Assembly: GCF_022538055.1 (NCBI RefSeq)
Contig: NZ_JAKZAM010000024.1
Coordinates: 1 to 64,000 of the forward strand
Source of the DNA: Cognataquiflexum nitidum
GTDB taxonomy: Bacteria > Bacteroidota > Bacteroidia > Cytophagales > Cyclobacteriaceae
Direction: 5' to 3'
DNA: 64,000 bases
The first letter of the stretch is position 1. Each line of letters starts with the position of its first letter. Under the pieces are notes generated by a model. It was not told where the DNA came from, searched no databases, and saw nothing but the letters and a program-made list of their open reading frames with translations. The translations under genes and the position numbers were made by a program. This document shows positions 45,396 through 54,472 of the stretch, piece by piece.

Positions 45396-46760
45396 ATGAA
45401 AAAAAGAACCTTTCTCAAAAACTCTTCTCTCCTTGTTGGAGGGGTTTTGATCCAACCGATGATATCTTGCTCTCCTCAAAAACCTGCTGAAACGATGACC
45501 TCCGAAACCTTGAAAAATTGGGCTGAAAATTTTGAGTTCAGCACGACCAAAGTTAATTATCCCAAAACAGTGGAAGAAGTACAGGATTTGGTCAAAAAAT
45601 GTGAGAAGCTAAGGGTATTGGGTTCAAGGCATTCATTTAATAGGATTGCAGACAGCAGCGACAACCTCATTTCTTTTCAAAATCTGAACAAAATCATTTC
45701 CTTGAACAAGGAAAAAAACCAAGTTACGGTTGAAGGTGGAATCAAGTACGGGGAACTCTGCGCCTACCTTCATCAAAATGGATATGGCCTCCATAACCTC
45801 GCTTCTCTTCCGCATATCTCTGTTGCCGGGACGATAGCCACAGCCACACATGGTTCGGGGGTGGATAACGGCAACCTTTCCACGGGAGTTGCTGCCATCG
45901 AGTTTGTCAACGCCAAAGGTGAGTTGGTTCAGCTTTCAAAGGAAACAGATTCGGATTTTTTTGGTGCCGTAGTTGGATTGGGAGGATTTGGCCCTGTGAC
46001 CAAAGTGACTTTGGACCTGCTTCCCACTTTTGAGGTCGCCCAGGTCGTGTACATGGATATGCCGATGACCGCCCTGAAGGACAATTTTCAAGAAATCATG
46101 GGTTCGGGGTATAGTGTGAGTTTGTTTCTTGATTGGAAAAGTGACAAGGTCAACGAAGTCTGGGTAAAGCGAAGAGTAGTCCCGGGCGAGGCGTTAGATT
46201 TTTCGGAGGAGTTTTTCGGAGCCAAACAGGCAACAGTTCATATACATCCTGTGATGGAAATGTCAGCAGAGAGTTGTTCTGAACAGTTGGCGATACCGGG
46301 TCCATGGTATGAGCGCTTGCCACATTTCAAAATGGAATTTCAGCCAAGTGCGGGCAAGGAACTTCAGTCAGAATATTTTGTACCAATGGAAAATGGATAT
46401 GATGCACTCATGGCAGTGAAGGAAATGGCTGATCAGATCAATCCGCACCTATTTATTTCCGAAATCAGAAGCATCAAAGCAGATGAATTGTGGATGAGTA
46501 CCTGTTACCAAAGGGATTCGATTGCAATCCATACCACTTGGAAACAGGAAATTCCAGAAGTCATGGCACTATTGCCTCAGATGGAAGCCAAGTTGGAACC
46601 GTTTAGTCCAAGACCGCATTGGGCGAAGTTATTTACCATTTCCTCCCAAAAACTCCAAGAGCGGTACCCAAAAATGGGAGAATTCAAATCCCTTCTCGCC
46701 AAACACGACCCCGAAGGAAAATTCCGAAACGGGTTTTTGGAGGAACATCTTTATGGCTGA
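45396..46760 (+). CDS. Exported FAD-linked alditol/aldonolactone oxidase-like protein
   Basis: A 454-residue flavoprotein of the VAO family. 'LGSRHSFN' with His79 is the site of covalent FAD attachment in alditol and xylitol oxidases, 'TIATATHGSGVDNGNL' continues the FAD domain, and the C-terminal 'RPHWAKLFT' is the ALO-domain signature. It would oxidise a sugar alcohol or lactone with O2 or another acceptor. The N-terminus ('LIQPMISC', Cys25) is a lipoprotein or export signal, unusual for AldO enzymes. It follows GH127 by 199 bp and converges on the TonB-domain genes. Confidence 0.88.
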   Translation: MKKRTFLKNSSLLVGGVLIQPMISCSPQKPAETMTSETLKNWAENFEFSTTKVNYPKTVEEVQDLVKKCEKLRVLGSRHSFNRIADSSDNLISFQNLNKIISLNKEKNQVTVEGGIKYGELCAYLHQNGYGLHNLASLPHISVAGTIATATHGSGVDNGNLSTGVAAIEFVNAKGELVQLSKETDSDFFGAVVGLGGFGPVTKVTLDLLPTFEVAQVVYMDMPMTALKDNFQEIMGSGYSVSLFLDWKSDKVNEVWVKRRVVPGEALDFSEEFFGAKQATVHIHPVMEMSAESCSEQLAIPGPWYERLPHFKMEFQPSAGKELQSEYFVPMENGYDALMAVKEMADQINPHLFISEIRSIKADELWMSTCYQRDSIAIHTTWKQEIPEVMALLPQMEAKLEPFSPRPHWAKLFTISSQKLQERYPKMGEFKSLLAKHDPEGKFRNGFLEEHLYG

Positions 46761-46819
46761 TAGAATTGTAAAAAATCAAATCAGTTGGAAAGACAGGCTA
46801 TATTTCTCCAAAAGCGAAA

Positions 46820-46854
46820 AAAAGAGGAATTCCCATTTGAGAATTCCTCTTTTT
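46820..46854. terminator. Bidirectional Rho-independent terminator
   Basis: A perfect 13-bp stem, AAAAGAGGAATTC with GAATTCCTCTTTT, around an 8-nt loop, with T-runs on both strands. It sits between the convergent oxidase and TonB-domain genes. Confidence 0.9.
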
Positions 46855-46860
46855 GATTGT

Positions 46861-47358
46861 TTAAGATTTATCCTTTTTGCCAAGAGCATATTGCACAGGA
46901 AGCCTCATCCTTGTCCGTACAATTTCACCTTTGTTTTTTCCCGGAATCCAATTTGGTGATGATTGAATTACTCTTAAGCTTTCTTCATCACAGCCTCCCC
47001 CGATTCCTCTCAGAATATTAGCATCACTTACTGATCCATCTTTATTGACAACAAATGTGATATAAACTGTGCCTTCTATCCCTTTTTGTCTAGCCAAAGT
47101 AGGGTATGTTAGATTGTTTCTCAAAAAACCATTCCATCCTTCCATTCCTCCAGGGAATTCCGGAACTTCATCCACCACGTCAAAGACTTCATCGCCTGAT
47201 CCTTGAGCAGAAGTCTCTCCCATTGGGATATCCATTGTTTTTGAAAAAGCCGGATCTTTAGAGCTTTTGCAGGAGATAACAAATACCATCATGGACAATA
47301 GAATGATAGCTAACTTGAAATTGTTTATTCTTTTTGATTTTGATGCACAAGTGTTCAT
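46861..47358 (-). CDS. TonB C-terminal domain lipoprotein, copy 3
   Basis: A 165-residue protein: an N-terminal hydrophobic signal with lipobox 'FVISC', a short linker, and a TonB C-terminal-like domain (residues about 65-160: 'VPEFPGGMEGWNGFL', 'GIEGTVYITFVV', 'GGGCDEESLRVI'). It closely resembles the C-terminal part of the BlaR-like protein at 47986-49254 and the protein at 47429-47923. It lacks the proline-rich spacer of a real TonB energy transducer, so coupling to outer-membrane receptors is doubtful. Last gene of the blaI-blaR cluster. Confidence 0.85.
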   Translation of the reverse strand: MNTCASKSKRINNFKLAIILLSMMVFVISCKSSKDPAFSKTMDIPMGETSAQGSGDEVFDVVDEVPEFPGGMEGWNGFLRNNLTYPTLARQKGIEGTVYITFVVNKDGSVSDANILRGIGGGCDEESLRVIQSSPNWIPGKNKGEIVRTRMRLPVQYALGKKDKS

Positions 47359-47428
47359 TTAGGGAAGGTGTTTGATTGCTTGAAATAGATTTTGTTAGGA
47401 GGTGATTTATTGAAATGGTTTATGGACT

Positions 47429-47923
47429 TTAAGCGATTACCTCTTTATCGCCAAGTTTGAATTTGATAGGAACCCGCATCCTGACGTTGACAATATGTCC
47501 ACGTTGTTTGCCCGGTGTCCAGTTTGGTGATTCTTTGATGACCCGCAAAGCCTCCTCGTCACAGCCAGCACCAATACCTCTGATCAACTCTGCATTTTCG
47601 ACAGACCCGTCTTTTCTGATTTCAAAGACGACATAGACCGTACCTTCGATTCCCATTTCTTTGGCTTGTTCGGGATATTTGAGGTGGTTCATCAGGAATT
47701 CATTCCAAGCTTCCATTCCTCCGGGAAAAGAAGGGGATTCTTCGACGATATCGAATATCTCATTGGTTTCAATGGTTTTGCTGGTAACTTCACCATTTTC
47801 CAGTACTACTTTCTCGTCGTATCCCTGAAAGTCACAGGATAAAAATACGATCATCAGTCCCATTAGAGGGAGGGCAGTGAGAAGACTGCTTTTGTAATTT
47901 GGGGTGGAATTGTTTGCTTTCAT
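47429..47923 (-). CDS. TonB C-terminal domain lipoprotein, copy 2
   Basis: A 164-residue protein with a hydrophobic segment and lipobox ('GLMIVFLSC') followed by a TonB C-terminal-like domain over residues about 65-160 ('GIEGTVYVVFEI', 'GAGCDEEALRVI', 'VNVRMRVP'). The match to the BlaR-like protein extends upstream of the domain: 'LLTALPLMGLM' here against 'LLALPLLGLM' there, so the BlaR internal membrane segment corresponds to this protein's signal peptide. It lies 62 bp downstream of the BlaR-like gene. Confidence 0.85.
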   Translation of the reverse strand: MKANNSTPNYKSSLLTALPLMGLMIVFLSCDFQGYDEKVVLENGEVTSKTIETNEIFDIVEESPSFPGGMEAWNEFLMNHLKYPEQAKEMGIEGTVYVVFEIRKDGSVENAELIRGIGAGCDEEALRVIKESPNWTPGKQRGHIVNVRMRVPIKFKLGDKEVIA

Positions 47924-47985
47924 CTTGTGGTTAGTATATATGGTTGATTTATTTTGAAAATCTGATTTGATTTTTGGGTTAGGAT

Positions 47986-49254
47986 TTAACCCAACTTAAA
48001 CCTTATTGGTAACCTCATCCTGACATTTACCAATCTTCCTCTTTGTTTTCCCGGAATCCAATTTGGAGAAGCTGCTATTACACGCATCGCTTCCTCATCA
48101 CAACCCACTCCGATTCCTCTTAACAATTCGATATTGTGCACACTGCCATCGGTTCTGATTTCAAACACGGCGTAGACAGTTCCCTCAATTCCCATACTTC
48201 GGGCCTGCTTGGGATATTTGAGGTTCTTTCTCAAGAAATCATTCCATGCTTCCATTCCTCCGGGAAACTCCGGTGACTCTTCCACGACATCGAAAACTTC
48301 TTCTGCTTCCAAAACCTTTAAGTTCAGATTTTCAGGAATTACATTTTGGTTTTCCAAAGGAATATCCATCGCTGTGGGGAATGAATCTTCTTTGATTTTT
48401 TCACAGGCAAAAACAAAAACCATCAATCCCAAAAGCGGCAGTGCAAGCAAAAACCTTCCTTTATGTACCAACCCGGATTTGTTGGCATTCATCATCAGGA
48501 TTCTTTTTTTGAGCTGAAACTGGTTGAAGTTGTTCACAAACTGCTGTTCTTTTTTGGTGACAGTCAGGTTAAAAAGCAACTGTGCATATTCCTTTTTGGG
48601 ATGGATATTGATCACTTTGGTGTCCGCCTGAAATTCATGGACTTCATGGATACTTGATTCAAAAGCTTTGATAAGCGGGTGAAACCAGAAAATCGCTTTG
48701 CTTACCTGCACAAAAATCAGGTCCAATGTATGGAGCTTGGAAGCATGCTCAGATTCGTGGAGAATGATCAGTTCCTGGGCTTTATTTCCTGCCTGATATT
48801 CCGGCAAAAGGATGTAGCTGAAGAATGAAGAAGGTGGAAATTTCGGGTTTACGACGATAGTCAACCCATTGTGACTGAATTTTTCTGAGGACCTGATCAA
48901 ACTGAAAGTTTTGATAATCCCTGTTGCCAACCGTGCGGCAGTCCAAAGGAATCCGGCGCCATAAAGACAGATTGCCGCATAAATCAGAATGGATTTTGCC
49001 GATATCCCTTCCTCAGGAGTCAGGGCAAATTCCGGTAGATAATAAGTGAATAAATCTGGATTTAATCCTGAAACTGAACTTTGGTTCAGCTCAAAGGAAA
49101 GTAGAGGAAGTACCAATGCCGATCCCAAAGAACCCAAAAGATATGCCCTGTTCCATCCAAAAAATGTGAGTTTGGAAAGAAACGCGATGTAGAAGGCGTA
49201 TAGCAAGAGCAGGATGATGCTGCCTTCCAAGAGGTAGTTGAACAATGTGTTCAT
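47986..49254 (-). CDS. BlaR1/MecR1-like M56 membrane peptidase with TonB C-terminal domain
   Basis: A 422-residue inner-membrane protein. Hydrophobic helices lie at about 8-28, 36-54 and 88-108; a cytoplasmic zinc-protease domain carries H166-E-S-E-H170; a fourth hydrophobic segment is at about 275-292 ('LALPLLGLMVFVFAC'); and a TonB C-terminal-like domain covers about 325-422. In the family, the M56 domain cleaves the partner BlaI repressor when the outer domain senses a signal. Here the penicillin-binding sensor of classical BlaR1 is replaced by the TonB-like domain, so the signal is unknown. Overlaps blaI by 4 bp. Confidence 0.9.
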   Translation of the reverse strand: MNTLFNYLLEGSIILLLLYAFYIAFLSKLTFFGWNRAYLLGSLGSALVLPLLSFELNQSSVSGLNPDLFTYYLPEFALTPEEGISAKSILIYAAICLYGAGFLWTAARLATGIIKTFSLIRSSEKFSHNGLTIVVNPKFPPSSFFSYILLPEYQAGNKAQELIILHESEHASKLHTLDLIFVQVSKAIFWFHPLIKAFESSIHEVHEFQADTKVINIHPKKEYAQLLFNLTVTKKEQQFVNNFNQFQLKKRILMMNANKSGLVHKGRFLLALPLLGLMVFVFACEKIKEDSFPTAMDIPLENQNVIPENLNLKVLEAEEVFDVVEESPEFPGGMEAWNDFLRKNLKYPKQARSMGIEGTVYAVFEIRTDGSVHNIELLRGIGVGCDEEAMRVIAASPNWIPGKQRGRLVNVRMRLPIRFKLG

Positions 49255-49625
49255 GGCTGAGAAGAGTTACCCATACTTTCAATCAATTTTTGAAGTTCTT
49301 CCATATCTTTTTCAGATAACCCTTTTTCCTTGACCATAAAGGACAAAACATTCTCAACCGAGCCGTCAAAATAATCCTCCACCAATTCATTGAAGCTATT
49401 TTTGCGGTAGTCAGATTGGGAAATGGTGGGAAAATACTCAAGAATTTTGCCATAAGACTTGTGGTCGAGAAAGCCTTTTTTTTCAAGTAGCTTGATGTTG
49501 GAGGCGAGTGTCGTGTAGGGGGGCTTTGGATCGGGCAGTTCATTCAGAATATCCCTTACCAAGGCACGCTTCAGCTTCCAAAATATCCGCATCAGCGTTT
49601 CTTCGTATTTTGTCAATGTTTCCAT
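49251..49625 (-). CDS. BlaI/MecI/CopY family repressor
   Basis: A 124-residue winged-helix repressor. Residues 1-75 form the DNA-binding domain ('EETLMRIFWKLKRALVRDIL', 'PPYTTLASNIKLLEKKGFL') and the C-terminal helices the dimer and cleavage region. It is the normal partner of the M56 protease encoded immediately downstream (ATGA overlap). It should repress its own operon at the palindrome upstream. Confidence 0.93.
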   Translation of the reverse strand: METLTKYEETLMRIFWKLKRALVRDILNELPDPKPPYTTLASNIKLLEKKGFLDHKSYGKILEYFPTISQSDYRKNSFNELVEDYFDGSVENVLSFMVKEKGLSEKDMEELQKLIESMGNSSQP

Positions 49626-49658
49626 AAAATAAAAGTAAAAGAAAGTTTTTAGACTTCC

Positions 49659-49690
49659 TACGAAAAAATCGTAATTCTACGAAAAAATAG
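49659..49690. promoter_or_regulatory. Putative BlaI operator pair
   Basis: TACGAAAAAATCGTA (49659-49673) is a perfect dyad, arms TACGA/TCGTA around AAAAA. A second, weaker copy, TACGAAAAAATAG, starts at 49678, 19 bp further on, about two helical turns. Both lie 34-65 bp before the blaI start on the minus strand, where an autoregulatory operator of this family is expected. Confidence 0.65.
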
Positions 49691-49814
49691 AAATAGCTTT
49701 ACAGTTGAGGTTTAAACAACTATAACCATCCCATAAAAAATTGGGTCAATTTAAATTTAAAAATATTTTTTGGAAGATTTTTATTTGATTTTACGGGATC
49801 AAACAATGCCTATT

Positions 49815-51113
49815 TTACGGAAGTTTGTCAAAGTCTATTTTTGGGATAGAATTGGTTTTTTCCTTGCTAAATTGAGTATTCAAAGGGCTGGGTGGATTGA
49901 AAAATCCTCCGTTCTGTAAATAAAATTCTCCATCCCTTATTCCTCCCCCAAAGTCCAAGCGATAATTTCTCTTTGCGATATCATCACCTGTAAAATTGGC
50001 AGTAGTCAATTCCGTGAACTCTCCGTCATTGTCAATAAGCCACTGATTGGTATAAGTAACGCTTCGTTTTTTATACCCCATATTCTGATCAAAATTTTCA
50101 AGAAATGAATGGGGGTTGTTATACCAAGTATTGGTTTTTGGTCTCAAAAAACTTGCAATCAGCCTCCATTCCCCAATTTGGGGATCCATAAAATAGGCGG
50201 TAAAAATAGTATTGCCTTTCCCGTCAGGTTCTGCTGAATTTAAAAATTTGTAAGTCTGACCTGCTTTCCAGTTATATACCAAAAAACTTTGTCCGCCTGA
50301 TCCCTCATTTCCAAATTCGCCTGTGTAAACATTAGGTCCCTTTCGTATCAATTTGATTTTTTCATTATCTGGGATTTCATCGGGATTGTCAGTTTGGAAT
50401 GGGCTCCAAACTGAAAACAATATCCTTCTTTCACTTTCCGAATTGACCTGTAATCCAAAGTAGCCTTCCCTAAAACCATTTGCCATAAAATATGATCCTA
50501 TGGGATCCTGACCCGGAGGAACCGTCATTTCATTATAAAACCATTTGAAATTCTTCTCAAAAGGAACTTGGAATGAAAGATGAACTGAAGGACCTCTCCG
50601 ACCCCAATAAAACCTATTGTCAATGTTATCTTTTACAAAATCCAGACCAAGAGTTCCTTCAAATCCTATTTGGAAACTTTTTATCAAAGCAAAATTTTCC
50701 CCTTGTTTACCGACACCTTTCAATGATATTTTTTGATATCCCTGATCAAAATTTACAAGGCCAATTTCAGCTTTTGATTGATTGGGAAGAATGCTGATTT
50801 CTTTTGTTTGAACACCCGTAGTCACCCTGATTTTACTGTTTGAGGTAGTATTTTCAAGAGAAAAGCTTAAAAAAACTGTTTTTGCTGTCTGAAAATAAAT
50901 GTAAGTTTCAAAAACAGTTTCGGGGTATTGCCAGGAAATAATCCCTTCATCGGTGATGTTTTCTTTGATATCTCCGCTTACTTGAAAGGTATTTCCTCCT
51001 ATGGGAACATTTATGGTGTTGGGAAATTTTACCATATCAGGGGCCATCAGATCTTCTTTACAGGAGGAAAAGAAGGTCAGTAACAATAAAATGAACACTT
51101 CCATTTTTTTCAT
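49815..51113 (-). CDS. DUF3472-like lipoprotein
   Basis: A 432-residue exported lipoprotein (lipobox 'FFSSC', Cys about residue 18). An N-terminal beta-rich domain (about 30-150) is followed by a domain whose motifs ('RRGPSVHLSFQVP', 'YFMANGFREGYFGLQVN', 'RILFSVWSPFQTDNP') are those of DUF3472 proteins; DUF5077 often accompanies it, as may be the case here. The function is unknown in the literature I know; a carbohydrate-binding role is commonly suggested. Single gene, with 189 bp to the blaI cluster. Confidence 0.8.
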   Translation of the reverse strand: MKKMEVFILLLLTFFSSCKEDLMAPDMVKFPNTINVPIGGNTFQVSGDIKENITDEGIISWQYPETVFETYIYFQTAKTVFLSFSLENTTSNSKIRVTTGVQTKEISILPNQSKAEIGLVNFDQGYQKISLKGVGKQGENFALIKSFQIGFEGTLGLDFVKDNIDNRFYWGRRGPSVHLSFQVPFEKNFKWFYNEMTVPPGQDPIGSYFMANGFREGYFGLQVNSESERRILFSVWSPFQTDNPDEIPDNEKIKLIRKGPNVYTGEFGNEGSGGQSFLVYNWKAGQTYKFLNSAEPDGKGNTIFTAYFMDPQIGEWRLIASFLRPKTNTWYNNPHSFLENFDQNMGYKKRSVTYTNQWLIDNDGEFTELTTANFTGDDIAKRNYRLDFGGGIRDGEFYLQNGGFFNPPSPLNTQFSKEKTNSIPKIDFDKLP

Positions 51114-51228
51114 CAGTTTAATAAAATTTTATAGTCTTTTTAGGTCCTGATTTTAGAATTTTGGATTAGGCATTTATTCAAATTTGATGTTAAACTTGGG
51201 TACACTGCCATTTTAAAAAAAATGTTGA

Positions 51229-51729
51229 TCAATCTTTTTTCAATAATTTTCCCAATCCTGATTCTGCCGACCAAGCCTGTATATGGGTAGGATTCTCCTG
51301 ATATCTCAAAATATAAGAATCCCGGTGAAAGATCAAATCAACAGATTCAATGCTGTTTTCAAAAAGTTTTGGCATGGTTTCACCTTCCATGACAGGTACT
51401 GCCTCCAATAGAATAGGCTTGTCTGTTCCGCCATAAAACACTTCTGCCAAGTTCAAGTCATTTGATAAAACCACATAAGACACTTTGGCAGAATCCGTTG
51501 CACCCGTGCTTGGGTCGTAAGAAATAAAGGATGTTCCTGATTCAAATATCCTGATGCATTCCTGTTTGGCTTCCGACCATGTATATCCGGCCGACCCAAT
51601 ACATCCATTTGGGTCCCTGTCACTGCCCAGCAAAATTTCTTTGCTGTTTTGGTTTGCTTCCTGCGCATTTTTTGAGCAAAACAATATGGGAATTAGGAGG
51701 ATAAGATAAAATGACACGTAAGTCCTCAT
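51229..51729 (-). CDS. Small exported protein with Cys-containing GC-IGSAGYTWS motif
   Basis: A 166-residue protein with a hydrophobic N-terminus ending 'PILFCSK', which can be a lipoprotein signal. Residues about 36-58 ('DRDPNGCIGSAGYTWSEAKQ' followed by CIR) form a short Cys-Cys module seen in various bacterial exported proteins. The remainder (about 65-160) is beta-rich with no recognised catalytic motif. Function unknown. Confidence 0.75.
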   Translation of the reverse strand: MRTYVSFYLILLIPILFCSKNAQEANQNSKEILLGSDRDPNGCIGSAGYTWSEAKQECIRIFESGTSFISYDPSTGATDSAKVSYVVLSNDLNLAEVFYGGTDKPILLEAVPVMEGETMPKLFENSIESVDLIFHRDSYILRYQENPTHIQAWSAESGLGKLLKKD

Positions 51730-52071
51730 CTATTTTGGGTTTTGGGAAGTTTGCAATTACAGTTAGTGCTATTCCAAAGATCGGATAAAAAAATTAATTT
51801 GAACCCATTGGTTTTTTATATCTGTTGTGAAAATTAGGGGATTCGGATTTTTAATTTTTTTCCGAAAAAGGTTCTTTTTACTCATTCATCTCTTGGCAGC
51901 CTTTTCCTTATTCTGATTCATTTACTATGGGTGTTTAGGGTTCAAAAAACTCCATCATTTCATTGAACAACCTGCTAGACAGTGGGATATACATCATGTC
52001 TCGGATTGATTTATGTCATGTTTTTTTGGGGTTTGATGTGGTAATATCGTGCATCAATAAACAAAAAACCT
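51730..52071. other. Intergenic region, no gene seen
   Basis: 342 bp between divergent genes. An open frame at 51963-52169 overlaps the DoxX start out of frame and has no protein-like features. A TTTG near 52031 could be part of a promoter for the DoxX unit, but no convincing -7 box follows. Confidence 0.6.
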
Positions 52072-52566
52072 ATGGATCAAACTTCCAGATTTACCTCATT
52101 GCAAACAGGCAGCTTGGTGCTGCTTCGATTGCTGATCGGTTGGCACTTTTTGTACGAAGGTGTCATTAAATTATACAGTCCCTCCTGGACAGCAAAAGGA
52201 TACTTGCTCAGTGCGAGTTTTATGGAGTCTTTTTTCAGGTGGATGGCAAGTGATGCCATCATTCCTATTATCGATACGCTCAATATCGGCGCTCTACTCC
52301 TAGTAGGATTTAGCCTGATCATCGGATTCAAGACCAATTGGGCCAGTATCATAGGGATTGGATTGTTGTTACTATACTATTTGGCACATCCGCCATTCCC
52401 CGGATATCCTCAAGGACCAAGCGAGGGAAGCTATTGGCTGGTCAACAAAAACCTCATTGAGGCCGCGGCGCTCTTTGTAATCTATTTATTCCCTACCCAA
52501 TATGCCTTCGGTTTGGCTAAGCTTTTTGCCAAGCAGAAGACAGTATTGACTAACCCAATAAACTGA
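52072..52566 (+). CDS. DoxX family membrane protein
   Basis: A 164-residue inner-membrane protein with four hydrophobic helices (about 12-32, 60-80, 87-107 and 128-148). 'LLRLLIGWHFLYEGVIKLY' is the DoxX hallmark. Related proteins are quinone-reducing subunits or oxidative-stress-linked membrane proteins; no catalytic residue can be named here. Only 5 bp separates it from the next Gfo/Idh/MocA gene, so it may link that periplasmic oxidoreductase to the quinone pool. Confidence 0.88.
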   Translation: MDQTSRFTSLQTGSLVLLRLLIGWHFLYEGVIKLYSPSWTAKGYLLSASFMESFFRWMASDAIIPIIDTLNIGALLLVGFSLIIGFKTNWASIIGIGLLLLYYLAHPPFPGYPQGPSEGSYWLVNKNLIEAAALFVIYLFPTQYAFGLAKLFAKQKTVLTNPIN

Positions 52567-52571
52567 AGCAC

Positions 52572-54200
52572 ATGGCAACTGACAAGAATTTATTCAAAGG
52601 CTTCTCCAGAAGGGAGTGGCTCAAAATACTCGGAGGTATTCCGATTTTTGGTGCAGTATGGACAGCAGGTTTCAGGTCTAATGAAAAGGCATTGAGCGAG
52701 CGTAATCTCTTGCTCGAAACCCTTAACATCAAAGCTTCAGCACCACCTGCCTCAGGCCCTATGACCGGGGAACCGCTACGGGTTGGCCTGATTGGGTTTG
52801 GGATAAGAGGCGAGCAACTGATGCGGTCTTTGGGTTTTGCTAGCACAGAATGGATCGATGACATGGCCAAATCCGCTGCAGAAAATCCTGATGACAAAAG
52901 ATTGGCTGAATTTCAGGCACAAGAAAGCCTCAACGTCAAACTGACGGCCATCTGCGATATTTTTGACGTGAGGGCAAAAAAGGCATTGAAATCATTCAAT
53001 ACCAAAGAGAACCCCTGCAAGCGCTACAAGACACATTTGGAATTATTCAACAGCGGTGAGGTGGATGCAGTCATCATTGCGACACCGGACCATTGGCATG
53101 CACCGATGGCTATTGCCGCCATTGAGGCGGGCCTACATGTATATGTTGAAAAACCCATGACCCATACCATTCAGGAGACTTACGACCTGAGGGAGGCTTG
53201 CCGTAAAAACCCGGATATCAAATTTGCGGTCGGCCATCAGCACCGCCAAACCCAGAGTTTTCTGACCGCACAGGATGCCATAGCGAAAAATACCTTGGGC
53301 CATGTGTCTTTGGTCGTGACGGCTACCAACAGAAACGACGACAACGGTGCCTGGCAATATGACATCCATCCGGACGCTTCTACCGAGACCATTGATTGGG
53401 ATGCCTTCTTAGGTACCGCTCCCCAAATTCCATTCAATGCCGAACATTTTTTCCGATGGAGAAAGTGGTGGGCTTATGGTTCAGGTTTGTCAGGGGATTT
53501 ATTGACACATGACTATGATAGGATTAATTGTGTTTTGAAAATGGGAATTCCCAAATACATCACAGGTTCCGGAGGAGTTTACACCCACAGGGACGGAAGA
53601 AATGTTCCTGATGTGATGCAGATCAATATGGATTTTCCGGAATTCAGTACCGGTACGAGTCAGACCCCCGGCAAAGAAAAAGGGATGACCTTGGTCTACA
53701 GTGCTACTTTGGGCAATCAATTTGATCGAGGCACGATATTGATGGGACACGATGCTTCCATGGAGTTGGGCAATATGGTCACGATCTATGCCGATCCAAG
53801 GTCCACCAAGTACAAAGACTTGATCAAAGAAAACAGGGTAGATCCATCCGTGCCGATCTACCAATACGACCCAAGTGCCAATGGCGTAGATGCGGTCACT
53901 TCCGCCACAGCCAAATATTTTGCCAACAAGGGTTTGCTTTGGACTTATAGGGATGGCAAAAGAGTGGACTCAACTTTCCTTCACCTCAGAGAATGGATGA
54001 GCTGTATCCGCAACGGCGGTAATCCAAGTTGTGGGATCACTGAAGGATTTGAAGAAGCCATCACAGCGCATATGGGCGGCCTATCTTACAAAATCGGCAG
54101 ACGAATAGAATGGGATGCCGAGAATGAACAAATCATCGCCCTACCCGGAGAAAACCTTGATGAAATCCTTCTCAACAATGACGATGTTTTCATTTCTTGA
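52572..54200 (+). CDS. Tat-exported Gfo/Idh/MocA family oxidoreductase
   Basis: A 542-residue oxidoreductase with a twin-arginine signal ('FSRREWLKILGG', residues 10-21). The Rossmann fold starts at 'RVGLIGFGIRGEQ', has a ~40-residue insertion before 'LTAICDIFD', then 'IIATPDHWHAP' and the catalytic 'VYVEKPMTHT' (EKP intact). 'FRWRKWWAYGSGLSGDLLTHDYD' is the substrate-domain signature. It is expected to act on sugars or glycosides in the periplasm with bound NAD(P). Downstream of, and probably co-transcribed with, DoxX. Confidence 0.92.
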   Translation: MATDKNLFKGFSRREWLKILGGIPIFGAVWTAGFRSNEKALSERNLLLETLNIKASAPPASGPMTGEPLRVGLIGFGIRGEQLMRSLGFASTEWIDDMAKSAAENPDDKRLAEFQAQESLNVKLTAICDIFDVRAKKALKSFNTKENPCKRYKTHLELFNSGEVDAVIIATPDHWHAPMAIAAIEAGLHVYVEKPMTHTIQETYDLREACRKNPDIKFAVGHQHRQTQSFLTAQDAIAKNTLGHVSLVVTATNRNDDNGAWQYDIHPDASTETIDWDAFLGTAPQIPFNAEHFFRWRKWWAYGSGLSGDLLTHDYDRINCVLKMGIPKYITGSGGVYTHRDGRNVPDVMQINMDFPEFSTGTSQTPGKEKGMTLVYSATLGNQFDRGTILMGHDASMELGNMVTIYADPRSTKYKDLIKENRVDPSVPIYQYDPSANGVDAVTSATAKYFANKGLLWTYRDGKRVDSTFLHLREWMSCIRNGGNPSCGITEGFEEAITAHMGGLSYKIGRRIEWDAENEQIIALPGENLDEILLNNDDVFIS

Positions 54201-54228
54201 AAAACGGGATTTTGAAAATTTCCTTTAG

Positions 54229-54266
54229 AAAAAAGGGGTTGTCCGTAAATGGCAACCCTTTTTTTA
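54229..54266 (+). terminator. Rho-independent terminator
   Basis: AAAAAAGGGGTTG pairs with CAACCCTTTTTT (one bulged G, 11-nt loop), followed by a T, 29 bp after the oxidoreductase stop. It ends the DoxX operon. Confidence 0.88.
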
Positions 54267-54319
54267 TGAGCTACCCTTTGACCCAAATAGTATAAAAATT
54301 TTAGTTTAAGAAAAATTAG

Positions 54320-54472
54320 ATTTACTTTAAGCTGGTCAATTCAAATTTTGAATTTTCATTGGATATTCTGGAAATTATAAAGTTTGGCTTTAATGAAACT
54401 TGGGATAAAGTAGGAAATGAGAGTATTCATTGGAATGAAATAGAAGAATTCCCAATAAAATTAGATATCTGA
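54320..54472 (+). pseudogene. Possible C-terminal gene remnant, about 50 codons
   Basis: An open frame without ATG encodes about 50 residues with protein-like composition ('DILEIIKFGFNETWDKVGN', then 'IHWNEIEEFPIKLDI') and a TGA at 54470-54472. It lies between the terminator and the RhuM gene in AT-rich DNA and could be the tail of a gene lost when the RhuM region was acquired. I do not recognise the family. A chance open frame is the alternative. Confidence 0.3.

Noticed and set aside
46522..46959. 145-codon frame overlapping the oxidase end
   Set aside because: It runs out of frame through the oxidase gene, the terminator and the antisense of the TonB-domain gene.
51963..52169. Small open frame before DoxX
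   Set aside because: It overlaps the DoxX start out of frame and has no conserved features.
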